Positions 26,776-35,765 of a DNA stretch of 64,000 nucleotides are shown here, piece by piece. Position 1 is the stretch's first letter; each line of letters opens with the position of its first letter. The translations under genes and the position numbers were made by a program. The stretch is from Muriiphilus sp048268845 (GTDB lineage Bacteria; Pseudomonadota; Alphaproteobacteria; Rhodobacterales; Rhodobacteraceae), in NCBI GenBank assembly GCA_048268845.1, contig JBLWUQ010000006.1, forward strand, positions 1 to 64,000, given 5' to 3'. The notes beneath the pieces are model-generated. The model made no database searches and had not been told where the DNA came from. It saw only the letters and a list, made by a program, of their open reading frames with translations.

Positions 26776-28110
26776 TCAGAGGTAGTCCGAACGCTGCAGC
26801 CCGTATTTCGCCATCTTCTCGTTCAAGGTCCGGCGCGGCAGGCAAAGCTCGTCCATCACCCCCACGATCGAGCCCTTGTGGCGCCGCATGGTGTTGTCGA
26901 TCAGCATCCGCTCGAACGCCTCGACATATTCCTTGAGCGGCTTTCCCTCCGAGGTGATCGTCGCGGTCTGCACGTCGTCATGGTCGTTCATCAGGAGCGA
27001 CGAGATCGTGCCGCTGCCGCGCCGCGATTGCAGCACAGCACGTTCGGCGATGTTGATGAGCTGTCGGATATTGCCCGCCCAGGGCGCCTGCAGCAATTGC
27101 GCCGCCTCCTGTGCCGTCACGGCGGGGGCAGCACAGCCGTATTCGTCGGCGAACTGGTCGGCGAAGCGCGTGAACAGCATCAGGATATCCTCGCCGCGCT
27201 GGCGCAGCGGCGGCAGGTTGATCTTCATCGCCGCGAGGCGATAGAACAGATCGGGCCGCAGGCAATCCTCGCAGGTGCGACCGCCCTCTTGCAGGTTGCA
27301 GATCGCGACGACGCGGGTTTCGGGCGGCGTGCCCTGGTCGTTCATCCAGGCCAGAAGCTTGGCCTGCAACCCCATCGGCAGCGCCTCGATATCCTCGAGC
27401 ACCAGCGTGCCGCCGCGCGCCTGTTCGACCTGCGGCGGCTGTCCGCTCTCGTCCATCGGGCCAAAGAGCTTCTGCCCCAGCACGTCTTCCTCGATCCCGG
27501 CGCAGCGCACCACGACGAACTTGCGCCCGGCCTTGGCGCCGACCGCGTGCAGCGCATGGGCCACCAGCGTCTTGCCGGTGCCGGTCTCGCCGTCGATCAG
27601 CACATGGCCGTCGGACTGGCCCAGATCGAGGATATCCTCGCGCAGCCGCTCCATCACCGGGCTGGCGCCGATCAGCTTTTTCATGATCGTGGTGCCGTCG
27701 CCCAGCTCTCGCCGCAGCGCGCGCGCGTCCAGCGTCATGCGCCGCTGTTGCGTCGCCTTCTTGGCAAGCTGGGTCATCCGGTCGGGGTTGAACGGCTTTT
27801 CGAGGAAATCATAGGCCCCGACCCGCATCGCCTCGACCGCCATCGGCACGTCGCCGTGGCCGGTGATCATGATGACGGGCAGCGCGCTGTCGACGCTCAT
27901 CAGCTTTTTCAGGAACTGCATCCCGTCCATGCCGGGCATCCTAATGTCGGAGACCACCACGCCGGGATAATCCTGACCCACGGTTTTCAGCGCCTCTTCG
28001 GCCGAGGGGTAGGTTTCGGTGTCGAAGCCCGACAGCGCCAGCCATTGGCTGATCGACTGGCGCATGTCCTGTTCGTCGTCGACGATTGCGATTTTCATTG
28101 CCTGTGCCAT
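26776..28110 (-). CDS. dctD: DctD-like response regulator lacking the GAFTGA loop
   Basis: A 444-residue NtrC-family response regulator: receiver domain (phosphoacceptor Asp55 in VVSDIRMPG, Lys105 in LEKPF), AAA+ domain (Walker A GETGTGKT at 174-181) and a C-terminal Fis-type helix-turn-helix (CLPRRTLNEKMAKYGL). DctD activates C4-dicarboxylate (dct) transport genes. The stretch after KLFG (about 214-217), where sigma-54 activators have GAFTGA, reads GPMDESGQPPQVEQ and is shortened. Walker B is GGTLVLEDIE with Glu-Asp instead of Asp-Glu. It therefore probably does not open sigma-54 promoters in the usual way. It follows dctB after 72 bp. No dctP, dctQ or dctM gene is in the window. Confidence 0.9.
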   Translation of the reverse strand: MAQAMKIAIVDDEQDMRQSISQWLALSGFDTETYPSAEEALKTVGQDYPGVVVSDIRMPGMDGMQFLKKLMSVDSALPVIMITGHGDVPMAVEAMRVGAYDFLEKPFNPDRMTQLAKKATQQRRMTLDARALRRELGDGTTIMKKLIGASPVMERLREDILDLGQSDGHVLIDGETGTGKTLVAHALHAVGAKAGRKFVVVRCAGIEEDVLGQKLFGPMDESGQPPQVEQARGGTLVLEDIEALPMGLQAKLLAWMNDQGTPPETRVVAICNLQEGGRTCEDCLRPDLFYRLAAMKINLPPLRQRGEDILMLFTRFADQFADEYGCAAPAVTAQEAAQLLQAPWAGNIRQLINIAERAVLQSRRGSGTISSLLMNDHDDVQTATITSEGKPLKEYVEAFERMLIDNTMRRHKGSIVGVMDELCLPRRTLNEKMAKYGLQRSDYL

Positions 28111-28182
28111 CTATCTCTACCCTTTCGGCCCCCTTGGGCCGGTTGCTCCGGGCTATCCCGCCCCGGTCGGACCCGTGCCGCG

Positions 28183-29979
28183 CTATTCCGCGGCTTCGAC
28201 GCCCTTCTCAGTGTCTTGCTCAACTTCCTTCAAGATAGGAAGTTCAACTTCAAATACAGCCCCGCCGGTGGTGCCATTGCGCGCGGTCAGCCGTCCGCCG
28301 AAGTCGGCGACGATGCCAGACGAGATCGCAAGCCCGAGGCCGACGCCGTCGCCGGGGGACTTGGTGGTGTAGAACGGCTCGAACAACTGGTCGAGATCGG
28401 AAACACCCGGCCCGTTGTCGCGCACCGAGATCAGCACCGCCTCGTCGCCGGTCAAGAGGATGTCGACCTGCGGATTGTCGGCCGTCTTTGTCGCGTCGAT
28501 CGCGTTGCGCAGCAGGTTGATCAGGACCTGTTCCATCCGCACCCGGTCGCCCAGGATCATCACCGGCTCGCGCGGGATGTTGCGGGTGATGCGCACCTGG
28601 CGGCGCTTGAGCTGCGGCTCCATCATGCTGAGCGCGCCCGACACGCTTTCGCGCACGTCCATCGGCTCGAAGGCTTCGCCACCCTTGCGCGCGTAGGATT
28701 TGAGCTGCCGAGTGATCGCGCCCATCCGGTCGATCAGATCGTCGATCCGCTGGAACGATGACAGCGCCTCCTCGGGGCGCTTGCGCTGCAACAGGAGCTT
28801 GGCGCCCGCCAGATAGGTCTTCATCGCCGCAAGCGGCTGGTTCAATTCGTGGCTGACGGCGGCCGACATCTCGCCCAATGCGGCCAGTTTCGAGCTTTGC
28901 GCCAGCGTCTGTTCGGCGAACTGGAGGTTCTTCTCGGCCTTCTGGCGCTCCATGACCTCACGGTGCAATGCCTGGTTCAACTGCCGAAGCTCGGCCGATT
29001 CCAGTGCGAACAGCAGCGTGCGCGAGGTCGCCCGGCGGCTGATGACATAGAAGGTCAGCGCCAGCAGGATGGCAAACCCCATGATCTCCAGCGCCAGGAT
29101 GCCGTTCACCCGTTCGCGCACCGAGGAATAGGTGGTGAAGGACGCCATGCGCCAGCCCTGGAACGGGATGCGCGTTTCCTGCCGCATCACGTCCTCGCCG
29201 GTGAACAAGGCCTCGGCCGGCAGCGAGGCCCATTCCGCCGTCGCCTGGATCGCGCGCTGGATCGCGTTTGGCGGCGACATCGCGCTCAGCGCTTCGGCCT
29301 CGGTCTTGCCGCGCCATTTCGGCTCGGTCGTCAGGATGATCCGGCCCTCGCTGTCGGTGACGAGAACCGCGTCGGAAATGCCGGCCCAGCCGTGCTCGAA
29401 CTTGGTCAGGTCGACCTCGACCGCGATGACGCCGATCAGCTGCCCGGCAGTCTGGATCTTGCGGGCATAGGTGAAGTTGAAACGTCCCGTCTCGTCCTGA
29501 GCCGTGGTGAACACGGTGTCGGACGAGCGCAGCGCGTTGACGAAGAATGGCGCCTGCCGGTCGACCGCGCCAAGCTCCTCGCGGTTGGTTGCAGCGACCA
29601 CGCGCCCGGTTTCGTCCAGCAGCACCAGCGAGGCCGCGCCGATCTCGTTGCGAAACGAGATCAGCCGTTGCGAGGAGGTTGCATAATCGCGCGAATTCAA
29701 CGCACCGATCAGGGCCGGGTCGCGCGACAACAGAAGCGGAACCACGGAATTGCGCTGCAATTCGGAAATCACGTTGCCCGAATACAGCGCCAGCCGCAGC
29801 TCTGCGCGGGTCCGTGTCGTCTCGGTATAGCGCTGGGTCAGCCAGTCGTTCGAGACCCAGACCACCGCCACCGCCAGCGAGACCAGCACGAACAAGACCA
29901 GCCGCGCGCGCAACGACAGGCTTGCCGGCGAGGGCAAGGGCGCGGACTTAGGCAAGTTGAGGGCGTCGGAACGGGCCAT
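28183..29979 (-). CDS. dctB: DctB-like sensor histidine kinase
   Basis: A 598-residue membrane sensor kinase. Transmembrane helices at about 25-42 and 292-313 flank a periplasmic double-PAS (Cache-type) sensor region, as in the C4-dicarboxylate sensors DctB/DctS. A coiled-coil linker leads to the HisKA domain with the phospho-accepting His377 in AAVSHELNQPLAAMK, and the ATPase domain has NLLRNAIDAT (N box), DNGPG and GVGLGLAISSGI (G boxes). It precedes dctD on the same strand, so the two form a pair. C4-dicarboxylate sensing is inferred from family and partner, not shown by the sequence. Confidence 0.92.
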   Translation of the reverse strand: MARSDALNLPKSAPLPSPASLSLRARLVLFVLVSLAVAVVWVSNDWLTQRYTETTRTRAELRLALYSGNVISELQRNSVVPLLLSRDPALIGALNSRDYATSSQRLISFRNEIGAASLVLLDETGRVVAATNREELGAVDRQAPFFVNALRSSDTVFTTAQDETGRFNFTYARKIQTAGQLIGVIAVEVDLTKFEHGWAGISDAVLVTDSEGRIILTTEPKWRGKTEAEALSAMSPPNAIQRAIQATAEWASLPAEALFTGEDVMRQETRIPFQGWRMASFTTYSSVRERVNGILALEIMGFAILLALTFYVISRRATSRTLLFALESAELRQLNQALHREVMERQKAEKNLQFAEQTLAQSSKLAALGEMSAAVSHELNQPLAAMKTYLAGAKLLLQRKRPEEALSSFQRIDDLIDRMGAITRQLKSYARKGGEAFEPMDVRESVSGALSMMEPQLKRRQVRITRNIPREPVMILGDRVRMEQVLINLLRNAIDATKTADNPQVDILLTGDEAVLISVRDNGPGVSDLDQLFEPFYTTKSPGDGVGLGLAISSGIVADFGGRLTARNGTTGGAVFEVELPILKEVEQDTEKGVEAAE

Positions 29980-30015
29980 ATGGCGAAGTTACGCCCACAG
30001 GACCGGCGCAACAAG

Positions 30016-30684
30016 TCAGGTGGTCACCAGCGCGTCGACAAGCGAGCGGAACATTGCCACCCCGTCGGTGCCGCCATGCGCCCGGTCCACCGCGCGTTCG
30101 GGGTGCGGCATCATCCCCAGCACCCGCCGGTTGCCCGACAGGACGCCGGCAATGGCATCGGTCGAGCCGTTCACGTTGTCGGCATATCGGAAGGCAACCC
30201 GGTCCTCGGCGTGCAGTTGCGCCAGCGTGGCGGCATCGACGTTGTAATTGCCCTCGTGATGCGCGACCGGAAGGCTGATCTTCTGCCCGCGCGCATAGCC
30301 CGAGGTGAAGGCGCTGTCGGTGGTTTCGACCGTCAGGTCGACCGGTTTGCAGACGAACTTGAGGTCGGAATTGCGCATCAAGGCGCCCGGCAGCAGCCCG
30401 GCCTCGGTCAGCACCTGAAAGCCGTTGCAGACCCCCAGCACATAGCCGCCGCGCCCGGCATGGGCCACCAGCGAGCGCGAGATCGGCGAGCGCGCGGCGA
30501 TCGCGCCGCAGCGCAGGTAGTCGCCGAACGAGAACCCGCCGGGCACCGCCACGATGTCGGTGCCTTCGGGCAGGTGGTCGTCCTTGTGCCAGACCATCGT
30601 GACCTCGGCCCCGGCGCGCTCGAAGGCGACGGCCAGATCACGGTCGCAGTTGGACCCTGGAAAGACGAGGACAGCGGCTTTCAT
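30016..30684 (-). CDS. purQ: Phosphoribosylformylglycinamidine synthase subunit PurQ
   Basis: A 222-residue class I glutamine amidotransferase that supplies ammonia for FGAM synthesis in purine biosynthesis, together with PurS and PurL. The nucleophile is Cys86 in GVCNGFQ, and the catalytic His-Glu appears in MMPHPERAVD near the C-terminus. The N-terminal MKAAVLVFPGSNCDRD is diagnostic. The ATG at 30684 has aaggagt upstream. purS lies 243 bp upstream; purL is not in the window. The 243-bp gap has no convincing gene. Confidence 0.97.
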   Translation of the reverse strand: MKAAVLVFPGSNCDRDLAVAFERAGAEVTMVWHKDDHLPEGTDIVAVPGGFSFGDYLRCGAIAARSPISRSLVAHAGRGGYVLGVCNGFQVLTEAGLLPGALMRNSDLKFVCKPVDLTVETTDSAFTSGYARGQKISLPVAHHEGNYNVDAATLAQLHAEDRVAFRYADNVNGSTDAIAGVLSGNRRVLGMMPHPERAVDRAHGGTDGVAMFRSLVDALVTT

Positions 30685-30927
30685 GGCGCACTCCTTGGCG
30701 GGAAGGATGATCTGCTGATACGCCCGGCGTGGGCCGAGATCAAGGGCGCGGGATCGCGCTGCGGGACGGATTGGAACCAAACCGGGCCGGCCGCGTTTTT
30801 CCCCTGTCCCGGCCGCATGTCAAACGGGCATGACGGCACGAAGAACATGGTGGTTTTCCCGTTTTCACGCCATGGCACCAACGCATAGGCAGGCGAGCTT
30901 CTGTCCCGTCTGCGGCCGGGGCGCGCG

Positions 30928-31167
30928 CTATGGCAGCGTGATCGCGTAGCTCTCGATCACCGTATTGGCGAGCAGCTTTTCGCACATCTCGGTGACGGTG
31001 GCGCGGGCCTTGGCCGGGTCGGTCTCGGCCAGATCGAGCTCGATCACCTTGCCCTGACGCACGCCCTCGACGCCGTCAAAACCAAGACTGCCGAGCGCGT
31101 GGCGCACCGCCTCGCCCTGCGGGTCGAGCACGCCTTTTTTCAGCATCACATCGACGCGGACTTTCAT
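30928..31167 (-). CDS. purS: Phosphoribosylformylglycinamidine synthase subunit PurS
   Basis: A 79-residue protein with the PurS start MKVRVDVMLKKGVLDPQGEA and the core GVRQGKVIELDL. PurS bridges PurL and PurQ in the three-part FGAM synthase of alphaproteobacteria and Gram-positives. It is placed between purC (36 bp upstream) and purQ. Length is normal, with aaggaa just before the ATG. Confidence 0.96.
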   Translation of the reverse strand: MKVRVDVMLKKGVLDPQGEAVRHALGSLGFDGVEGVRQGKVIELDLAETDPAKARATVTEMCEKLLANTVIESYAITLP

Positions 31168-31203
31168 GCGACTTCCTTTCCTCGATCCCGACCCAGAACC
31201 GGC

Positions 31204-31965
31204 TCAGTTGATCAGCGTGGGCTTGGTGGCGTGGGTGACGTTGGTGGGCAGCACGCCCAGACGGCGCGCAACCTCGGTATAGGCGTCCGTCAGGTTGCCC
31301 AGATCGCGGCGAAACACGTCCTTGTCGAGCTTGCGGCCGCTCTCGATATCCCAGAGGCGGCACGAATCCGGGCTGATCTCGTCGGCCACGATCAGGCGCA
31401 TGTAGTCGTTGTCCCAGACGCGTCCGATCTCGATCTTGAAATCGACCAGCTTGATCCCGACGGCGAACATCACCCCGGCCATGAAGTCGTTCACCCTGAG
31501 TGCCAGCGCCACGATGTCGTCCAGATCCTGCTGCGAGGCCCAGCCGAACGCGATGATGTATTCCTCGGGCACCAGCGGGTCGCCCAGCTTGTCGTCCTTG
31601 TAGGAAAACTCGATGACCGGGCGCGGCAGCGGTGTGCCCTCCTCGATCCCGAGGCGCTTGGCCATCGAGCCTGCGGCAAAATTGCGCACGATGACCTCGA
31701 GCGGGATGATTTCCACCTGCCGGATCAGTTGCTCGCGCATGTTCAGCCGCTTGATGAAGTGCGTCGGCACGCCGATGTTGGACAGCCCGGTCATGAAGAA
31801 CTCGGACAAGCGGTTGTTCAGCACGCCCTTGCCCTCGATCGTGGCACGTTTCTCGGCGTTGAAAGCGGTGGCATCGTCCTTGAAATACTGGACCAGAGTG
31901 CCCGGCTCGGGTCCTTCGTAAAGGATCTTGGCCTTGCCCTCATAGATCTTCTTGCGTCGTGCCAT
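31204..31965 (-). CDS. purC: Phosphoribosylaminoimidazole-succinocarboxamide synthase (SAICAR synthetase)
   Basis: A 253-residue PurC that joins CAIR and aspartate with ATP to form SAICAR in purine biosynthesis. It starts MARRKKIYEGKAKILYEG and has the family motifs FNAEKRATIEGKGVLNNRLSE, VIVRNFAAGSMAKRLG and IVADEISPDSCRLWD. The ATG at 31965 gives the family start; the frame runs open upstream through unrelated sequence. It leads the minus-strand purC-purS-purQ group. Confidence 0.97.
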   Translation of the reverse strand: MARRKKIYEGKAKILYEGPEPGTLVQYFKDDATAFNAEKRATIEGKGVLNNRLSEFFMTGLSNIGVPTHFIKRLNMREQLIRQVEIIPLEVIVRNFAAGSMAKRLGIEEGTPLPRPVIEFSYKDDKLGDPLVPEEYIIAFGWASQQDLDDIVALALRVNDFMAGVMFAVGIKLVDFKIEIGRVWDNDYMRLIVADEISPDSCRLWDIESGRKLDKDVFRRDLGNLTDAYTEVARRLGVLPTNVTHATKPTLIN

Positions 31966-32158
31966 GGGAAACCTTCTCGTCGCGCGGGCCGGGATCAGCC
32001 AGCCCTTTGGCGCGCGTATAGTCCAATGCCCGCGGCCCCGCAAGCTGCCCGGACCGGCGGCCCGCCGCGCCGATGAGCGCCGGATGGTGCGACGGGGGTT
32101 GCCTGATCGCACCGGCGCGGGCATATGGGGGGCAAGTTCAGCAGGGGGGTCCCGACAG

Positions 32159-32473
32159 ATGGCCATTTTCGACGACCGGGAAAACGCGTTCGAATCCAGA
32201 TTCGCCCATGACGCGGAAATGCAATTCAAGGCCGAGGCGCGCTGCAACAAGCTCTTGGCGCTCTGGGCGGCCGACAAGCTCGGCAAGTCGGGCGACGAGA
32301 TCGCGGAATACGTCGCGGCGGTGATCAAGGCCGATTTCGAAGAGGCCGGCCACGAGGACGTCGTGCGCAAGGTCGCGGGCGATCTCGGCAGCAAGTCCTC
32401 GGCCGACGAGGTGCGCGCCAAGCGCGCCGAGTTCCTTGCCCAGGTCAAGGCAGCGCTCGTCGAAGAAAGCTGA
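32159..32473 (+). CDS. ATP synthase inhibitor zeta subunit (DUF1476)
   Basis: A 104-residue mostly helical protein starting MAIFDDRENAFESRFAHDAE, the DUF1476 family. In Paracoccus denitrificans this protein is the zeta subunit, which blocks rotation of F1-ATPase and prevents ATP hydrolysis; length and N-terminal inhibitory region match. Lineage conservation supports an alphaproteobacterial source. A GGGGGG stretch precedes the ATG. The gene is monocistronic, facing zapA, with a large hairpin between the two stops. Confidence 0.92.
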   Translation: MAIFDDRENAFESRFAHDAEMQFKAEARCNKLLALWAADKLGKSGDEIAEYVAAVIKADFEEAGHEDVVRKVAGDLGSKSSADEVRAKRAEFLAQVKAALVEES

Positions 32474-32493
32474 GACCCGGCATCTTCTGCCAA

Positions 32494-32526
32494 CGACGGC
32501 GCGTGGACAGGGTCCGCACGCCGTCG
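32494..32526. terminator. Large hairpin between the zeta subunit gene and zapA
   Basis: CGACGGCG (32494-32501) pairs with CGCCGTCG (32519-32526), extended inside by TGGAC/GTCC with small bulges. It lies between two convergent stops, so it could end transcription from both sides. There is no clear T-run, hence the modest confidence. Confidence 0.45.
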
Positions 32527-32552
32527 CCCCTGCGCCCACTCGCAGCCCGGCG

Positions 32553-32927
32553 CTATTCCGCCAGCTTTTCCTCGACCACCGCGGCAATCGCCTCGGCGCG
32601 CGCCGCGATCTCGGCCAGCGTATCCGTCACCGCATCGGGAATCTGCGACGGCCTCTGCGCCTCGCGCGCCTCGGCCAGTGCGGCTTCCAGTTCGGCGATC
32701 TGCTGTTCGGCGATCTTGAGGTTGTCTTCCATCCCGGCCGTGCGGTCGGCCAGCATCAGGCCCGACATCAGAAGCATCCGTGCTTCGGTCAGGTGGCTGA
32801 TCTGGCTGACCAGCGTGCTGGCCTCGGCGTTGAGCATCTCGGCGGCGGCGCGCAGGAAATGCTCCTCACCCTCCTGACAGGCGACCTCGAAATCGCGGTT
32901 GCCGATGGTAATCGTCACGTCAGGCAT
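32553..32927 (-). CDS. zapA: Cell division protein ZapA
   Basis: A 124-residue ZapA: an N-terminal globular domain (MPDVTITIGNRDFEVACQEG, then LMLADRTAGMEDNL) and a C-terminal coiled coil rich in Ala and Glu. ZapA cross-links FtsZ filaments at the division ring. The start overlaps the stop of the coiled-coil gene upstream by 8 bp, which implies coupled translation. The C-terminal extension after the coiled coil is typical of alphaproteobacteria. Confidence 0.93.
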   Translation of the reverse strand: MPDVTITIGNRDFEVACQEGEEHFLRAAAEMLNAEASTLVSQISHLTEARMLLMSGLMLADRTAGMEDNLKIAEQQIAELEAALAEAREAQRPSQIPDAVTDTLAEIAARAEAIAAVVEEKLAE

Positions 32928-33438
32928 CGGTGGTCTCCCCTTCGCCCGCAGCCGGGCGGGTGTTCACGTCATCGACCAGCCGCGACAACTCCCCCAGCAC
33001 CGCGTCAAGCTCGGTGCGGTCCGCGCCCTGTGCCGCGCGCAGGGCGTCAAGCTCGGCCATCATCGACTTGTTGACCAGATGCGGCTCGGCCACGCCCTCG
33101 GCGATCGCGTCGCGCAGGGCGGCGTTGTTGGCGCGCAGTTCCGAGTTCACCCGCGTGAGGCGGGCAATCGCGGCCTCCTCGGCCTCGAGCAGCCCGCGCA
33201 GCCGGTCGACCTCGTTGGAGAGGGTCGTGACGGTGCCGTCCTGCTTTTCCTTGATCGCCAGAACCCGCGCCTCGAGCTGCGCATTGGCGGTGCGCTCCTC
33301 GGCCAGCGCCGCACGCAGGCCGATGACCTCGTCGGACTCGGCACCCTCGTCCGGAGCCTTGACCAGCGCGTCAAGCCCGATCCCGATCCGGTCGAGCGCC
33401 GTGGTGATCCGGCTTTGCAGGTCCGTTATGTCGCTCAT
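32920..33438 (-). CDS. Coiled-coil protein upstream of zapA (ZauP-like)
   Basis: A 172-residue cytoplasmic protein starting MSDITDLQSRITTALDRIG, almost entirely predicted coiled coil (AALAEERTANAQLEARVLAI, NEVDRLRGLLEAEEAAIARL). In Caulobacter crescentus a coiled-coil protein encoded next to zapA, ZauP, works with ZapA to focus the Z-ring. Position, overlap with zapA and composition fit a ZauP-type partner, but sequence identity cannot be checked here. The ATG at 33438 is chosen because upstream sequence is not protein-like. Confidence 0.7.
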   Translation of the reverse strand: MSDITDLQSRITTALDRIGIGLDALVKAPDEGAESDEVIGLRAALAEERTANAQLEARVLAIKEKQDGTVTTLSNEVDRLRGLLEAEEAAIARLTRVNSELRANNAALRDAIAEGVAEPHLVNKSMMAELDALRAAQGADRTELDAVLGELSRLVDDVNTRPAAGEGETTDA

Positions 33439-33679
33439 TCTTTGCCAACTCCAAGTTTCACCGGCCCGAAACGCGTGCTGGCGGGATACAATAAAGCCAC
33501 CGCCCCGCCAACCCTGCACCCCCGAACGAATCGCACCGGGGTCGAACCAAGGCAAGTTTAACCAATGGTCCGGGGAAATGCGCCCCCTTTGCGGTCAAGC
33601 ACTTGGCGCGCGTGCTTGACCCAAGCGCCCCGGCTGCTATCACCACCCCGGTATTGGGCTCAGACAAGGACGGCACGCC

Positions 33680-35701
33680 GTGGACATCGCAACGCTTCGC
33701 AACACACACCCCGAACACTGGATGCGCGCGGCTGCCGTGCGGATGCTGGCGGTGGACGCCGTTCAGGCGGCCAATTCGGGCCACCCCGGAATGCCGATGG
33801 GCATGGCCGACGTGGCCACCGTGTTGTTCGAAAAACACCTGAAATTCGACGCCTCCAACCCCGACTGGGCCGACCGCGACCGCTTCGTGCTGTCGGCGGG
33901 ACATGGCTCGATGCTGCTCTATGCGCTGCTGCATCTGACCGGCTACGAGGACATGACGATCGAGCAGATCCGCAATTTCCGCCAGTTGGGCGCGATCACC
34001 GCGGGTCATCCTGAATACGGCCATGCCAAGGGCATCGAGACCACCACCGGCCCGCTGGGCCAGGGTCTGGCCACCGCGGTCGGAATGGCAATGGCCGAGG
34101 AAGCGCTGCGCGCCCGCTTTGGCCGCAAGGTGCAGGATCACTATACCTATGTCATCGCCGGCGACGGCTGCCTGATGGAAGGCATCTCGCACGAGGCGAT
34201 CGGGCTGGCCGGGATGCAGAAGCTCGGCAAGCTGATCGTGATGTGGGACAACAACAACATCTCGATCGACGGCGAGATTTCACTGTCGGACGTGACCGAC
34301 CAGCGCAAGCGCTTTGCCGCTGCCGGCTGGCAGGTTCTGGCCTGTGATGGCCACGACCCCGAGGACATCGACCGCGCGCTGACCGCGGCCAAGTCCTCGA
34401 AAAAGCCCACCCTGATCGACTGCAAGACCCATATCGGCCTTGGCTCGGCGTTTCAGGACAGCGCCAAGGCGCATGGCTCGCCGCTGGGCGCCGACAATAT
34501 CGCCAAGCTGCGCGAGGTCTATGGCTGGCCGCATCCCGCCTTCGAGGTGCCTGCGGACATCGCCGGGCAATGGCAAGCCATCGGCGCGCGTGGCGTTGAG
34601 GCGCGTACCGAGTGGGAGGCGCGCGTTGCCGCCCTGTCCGAACAGCGCCAGGCCGAGTTCGCCCGCGTCTTTGCAGGCGGCGCACCGCGCCGGTTGTCGG
34701 CCACGATCAAGGCGCTGAAAAAGCAGATTTCCGACGAGGGGCCCAAGGTTGCGACCCGCAAGAGCTCGGAAATGGTGCTCGAAGTCATCAATCCGATCAT
34801 GCCCGAGACTATCGGCGGCTCGGCCGACCTGACCGGCTCGAACAACACGCTGACCGCCGGTCTGGGCATCTTCGACCCGTCGAACCGCAAGGGCCGCTAC
34901 GTGCATTTCGGCATCCGCGAACACGGCATGGCCGCGGCGATGAACGGCATGGCGCTGCATGGCGGCGTGCGCCCCTATGGCGGCACCTTCATGGCGTTTG
35001 TCGACTATGCCCGGGGTGCGATGCGTCTGTCGGCGCTGATGGGCGCGCCGGTGACCTACGTCATGACCCATGACAGCATCGGCCTTGGCGAGGACGGCCC
35101 GACTCACCAGCCGGTCGAGCACCTGGCGATCTGCCGCGCCACGCCCAACACCTGGACCTTCCGGCCCTGCGACACCATCGAGACCGCCGAGGCCTGGGAA
35201 CTGGCGCTGACCTCGACCTCGACACCGTCGGTTCTGGCGCTCAGCCGCCAGAACCTGCCGACGCTGCGGCGCGAGCATCGCAACAAGAACATGACCGCGC
35301 AGGGTGCCTATGTGCTGGCCGAAGCCAAGGCCAAACGCCGCGCGATCCTGATCGCCACCGGCTCGGAGGTCGAGATCGCGATGGCGGCGCGCGAGGCGCT
35401 CGAGGCCGAAGGGATCGGCACCCGTGTCGTCTCGATGCCGTCGATGGAACTGTTCGCAGCGCAGGATGAAAGCTATCGCCGCAAGGTGCTGCCCGCCGGC
35501 CCGGTGCGCGTCGGCATCGAGGCCGCGCTGCGCGAGGGCGGCTGGGACCGCTGGCTGCTGGGCGAGCGCGGGCGCGATGCGAAACAGGCCTTCGTCGGCA
35601 TGGAGAGCTTTGGCGCGTCAGCCCCGGCGCCCGAGCTTTACAAGCACTTCGGCATCACCGCCGAGGCGGTGGTCGCGAAGGTGAAGGAGCTGCTGGGCTG
35701 A
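33680..35701 (+). CDS. tkt: Transketolase
   Basis: A 673-residue thiamine-diphosphate enzyme moving two-carbon units between sugar phosphates in the pentose phosphate (and, where present, Calvin) pathway. The N-terminal part has AANSGHPGMPMGMAD and the ThDP-binding GDGCLMEGISHEA ... DNNN motif; the pyrimidine-binding domain has GIREHGMAAAMNG and THDSIGLGEDGPTHQPVEHL. The start is a GTG at 33680 giving MDIATLRNTHPEHWMRAAAVRML, the normal family N-terminus. A clear terminator follows. It shares the region with gap, a loose central-carbon neighbourhood. Confidence 0.97.
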   Translation: MDIATLRNTHPEHWMRAAAVRMLAVDAVQAANSGHPGMPMGMADVATVLFEKHLKFDASNPDWADRDRFVLSAGHGSMLLYALLHLTGYEDMTIEQIRNFRQLGAITAGHPEYGHAKGIETTTGPLGQGLATAVGMAMAEEALRARFGRKVQDHYTYVIAGDGCLMEGISHEAIGLAGMQKLGKLIVMWDNNNISIDGEISLSDVTDQRKRFAAAGWQVLACDGHDPEDIDRALTAAKSSKKPTLIDCKTHIGLGSAFQDSAKAHGSPLGADNIAKLREVYGWPHPAFEVPADIAGQWQAIGARGVEARTEWEARVAALSEQRQAEFARVFAGGAPRRLSATIKALKKQISDEGPKVATRKSSEMVLEVINPIMPETIGGSADLTGSNNTLTAGLGIFDPSNRKGRYVHFGIREHGMAAAMNGMALHGGVRPYGGTFMAFVDYARGAMRLSALMGAPVTYVMTHDSIGLGEDGPTHQPVEHLAICRATPNTWTFRPCDTIETAEAWELALTSTSTPSVLALSRQNLPTLRREHRNKNMTAQGAYVLAEAKAKRRAILIATGSEVEIAMAAREALEAEGIGTRVVSMPSMELFAAQDESYRRKVLPAGPVRVGIEAALREGGWDRWLLGERGRDAKQAFVGMESFGASAPAPELYKHFGITAEAVVAKVKELLG

Positions 35702-35734
35702 GCCCCGCGCCAAGCGTCGTGAGAAAATGAACCA

Positions 35735-35765
35735 CCCCGCCCGGCCCCGGCCCGGCGGGGTTTTT
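35735..35765 (+). terminator. Rho-independent terminator of tkt
   Basis: CCCCGCCCGG (35735-35744) pairs with CCGGCGGGG (35752-35760) with one bulged C, followed by TTTTT at 35761-35765. It lies between the convergent stops of tkt and the DUF808 gene. Confidence 0.85.

Noticed and set aside
26878..30888. Long plus-strand frames opposite dctD and dctB
   Set aside because: Both lie fully opposite recognised genes and have shadow-like composition.
30685..30927. Possible small gene between purS and purQ (minus strand, 66 codons)
   Set aside because: No ribosome site of note, no domain, and unusual composition; the 243-bp gap otherwise shows nothing clear.
32474..32552. 6S RNA gene downstream of zapA, its usual place in alphaproteobacteria
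   Set aside because: Only 79 bp separate zapA from the zeta subunit gene, too short for 6S RNA, and the region forms a single hairpin instead.
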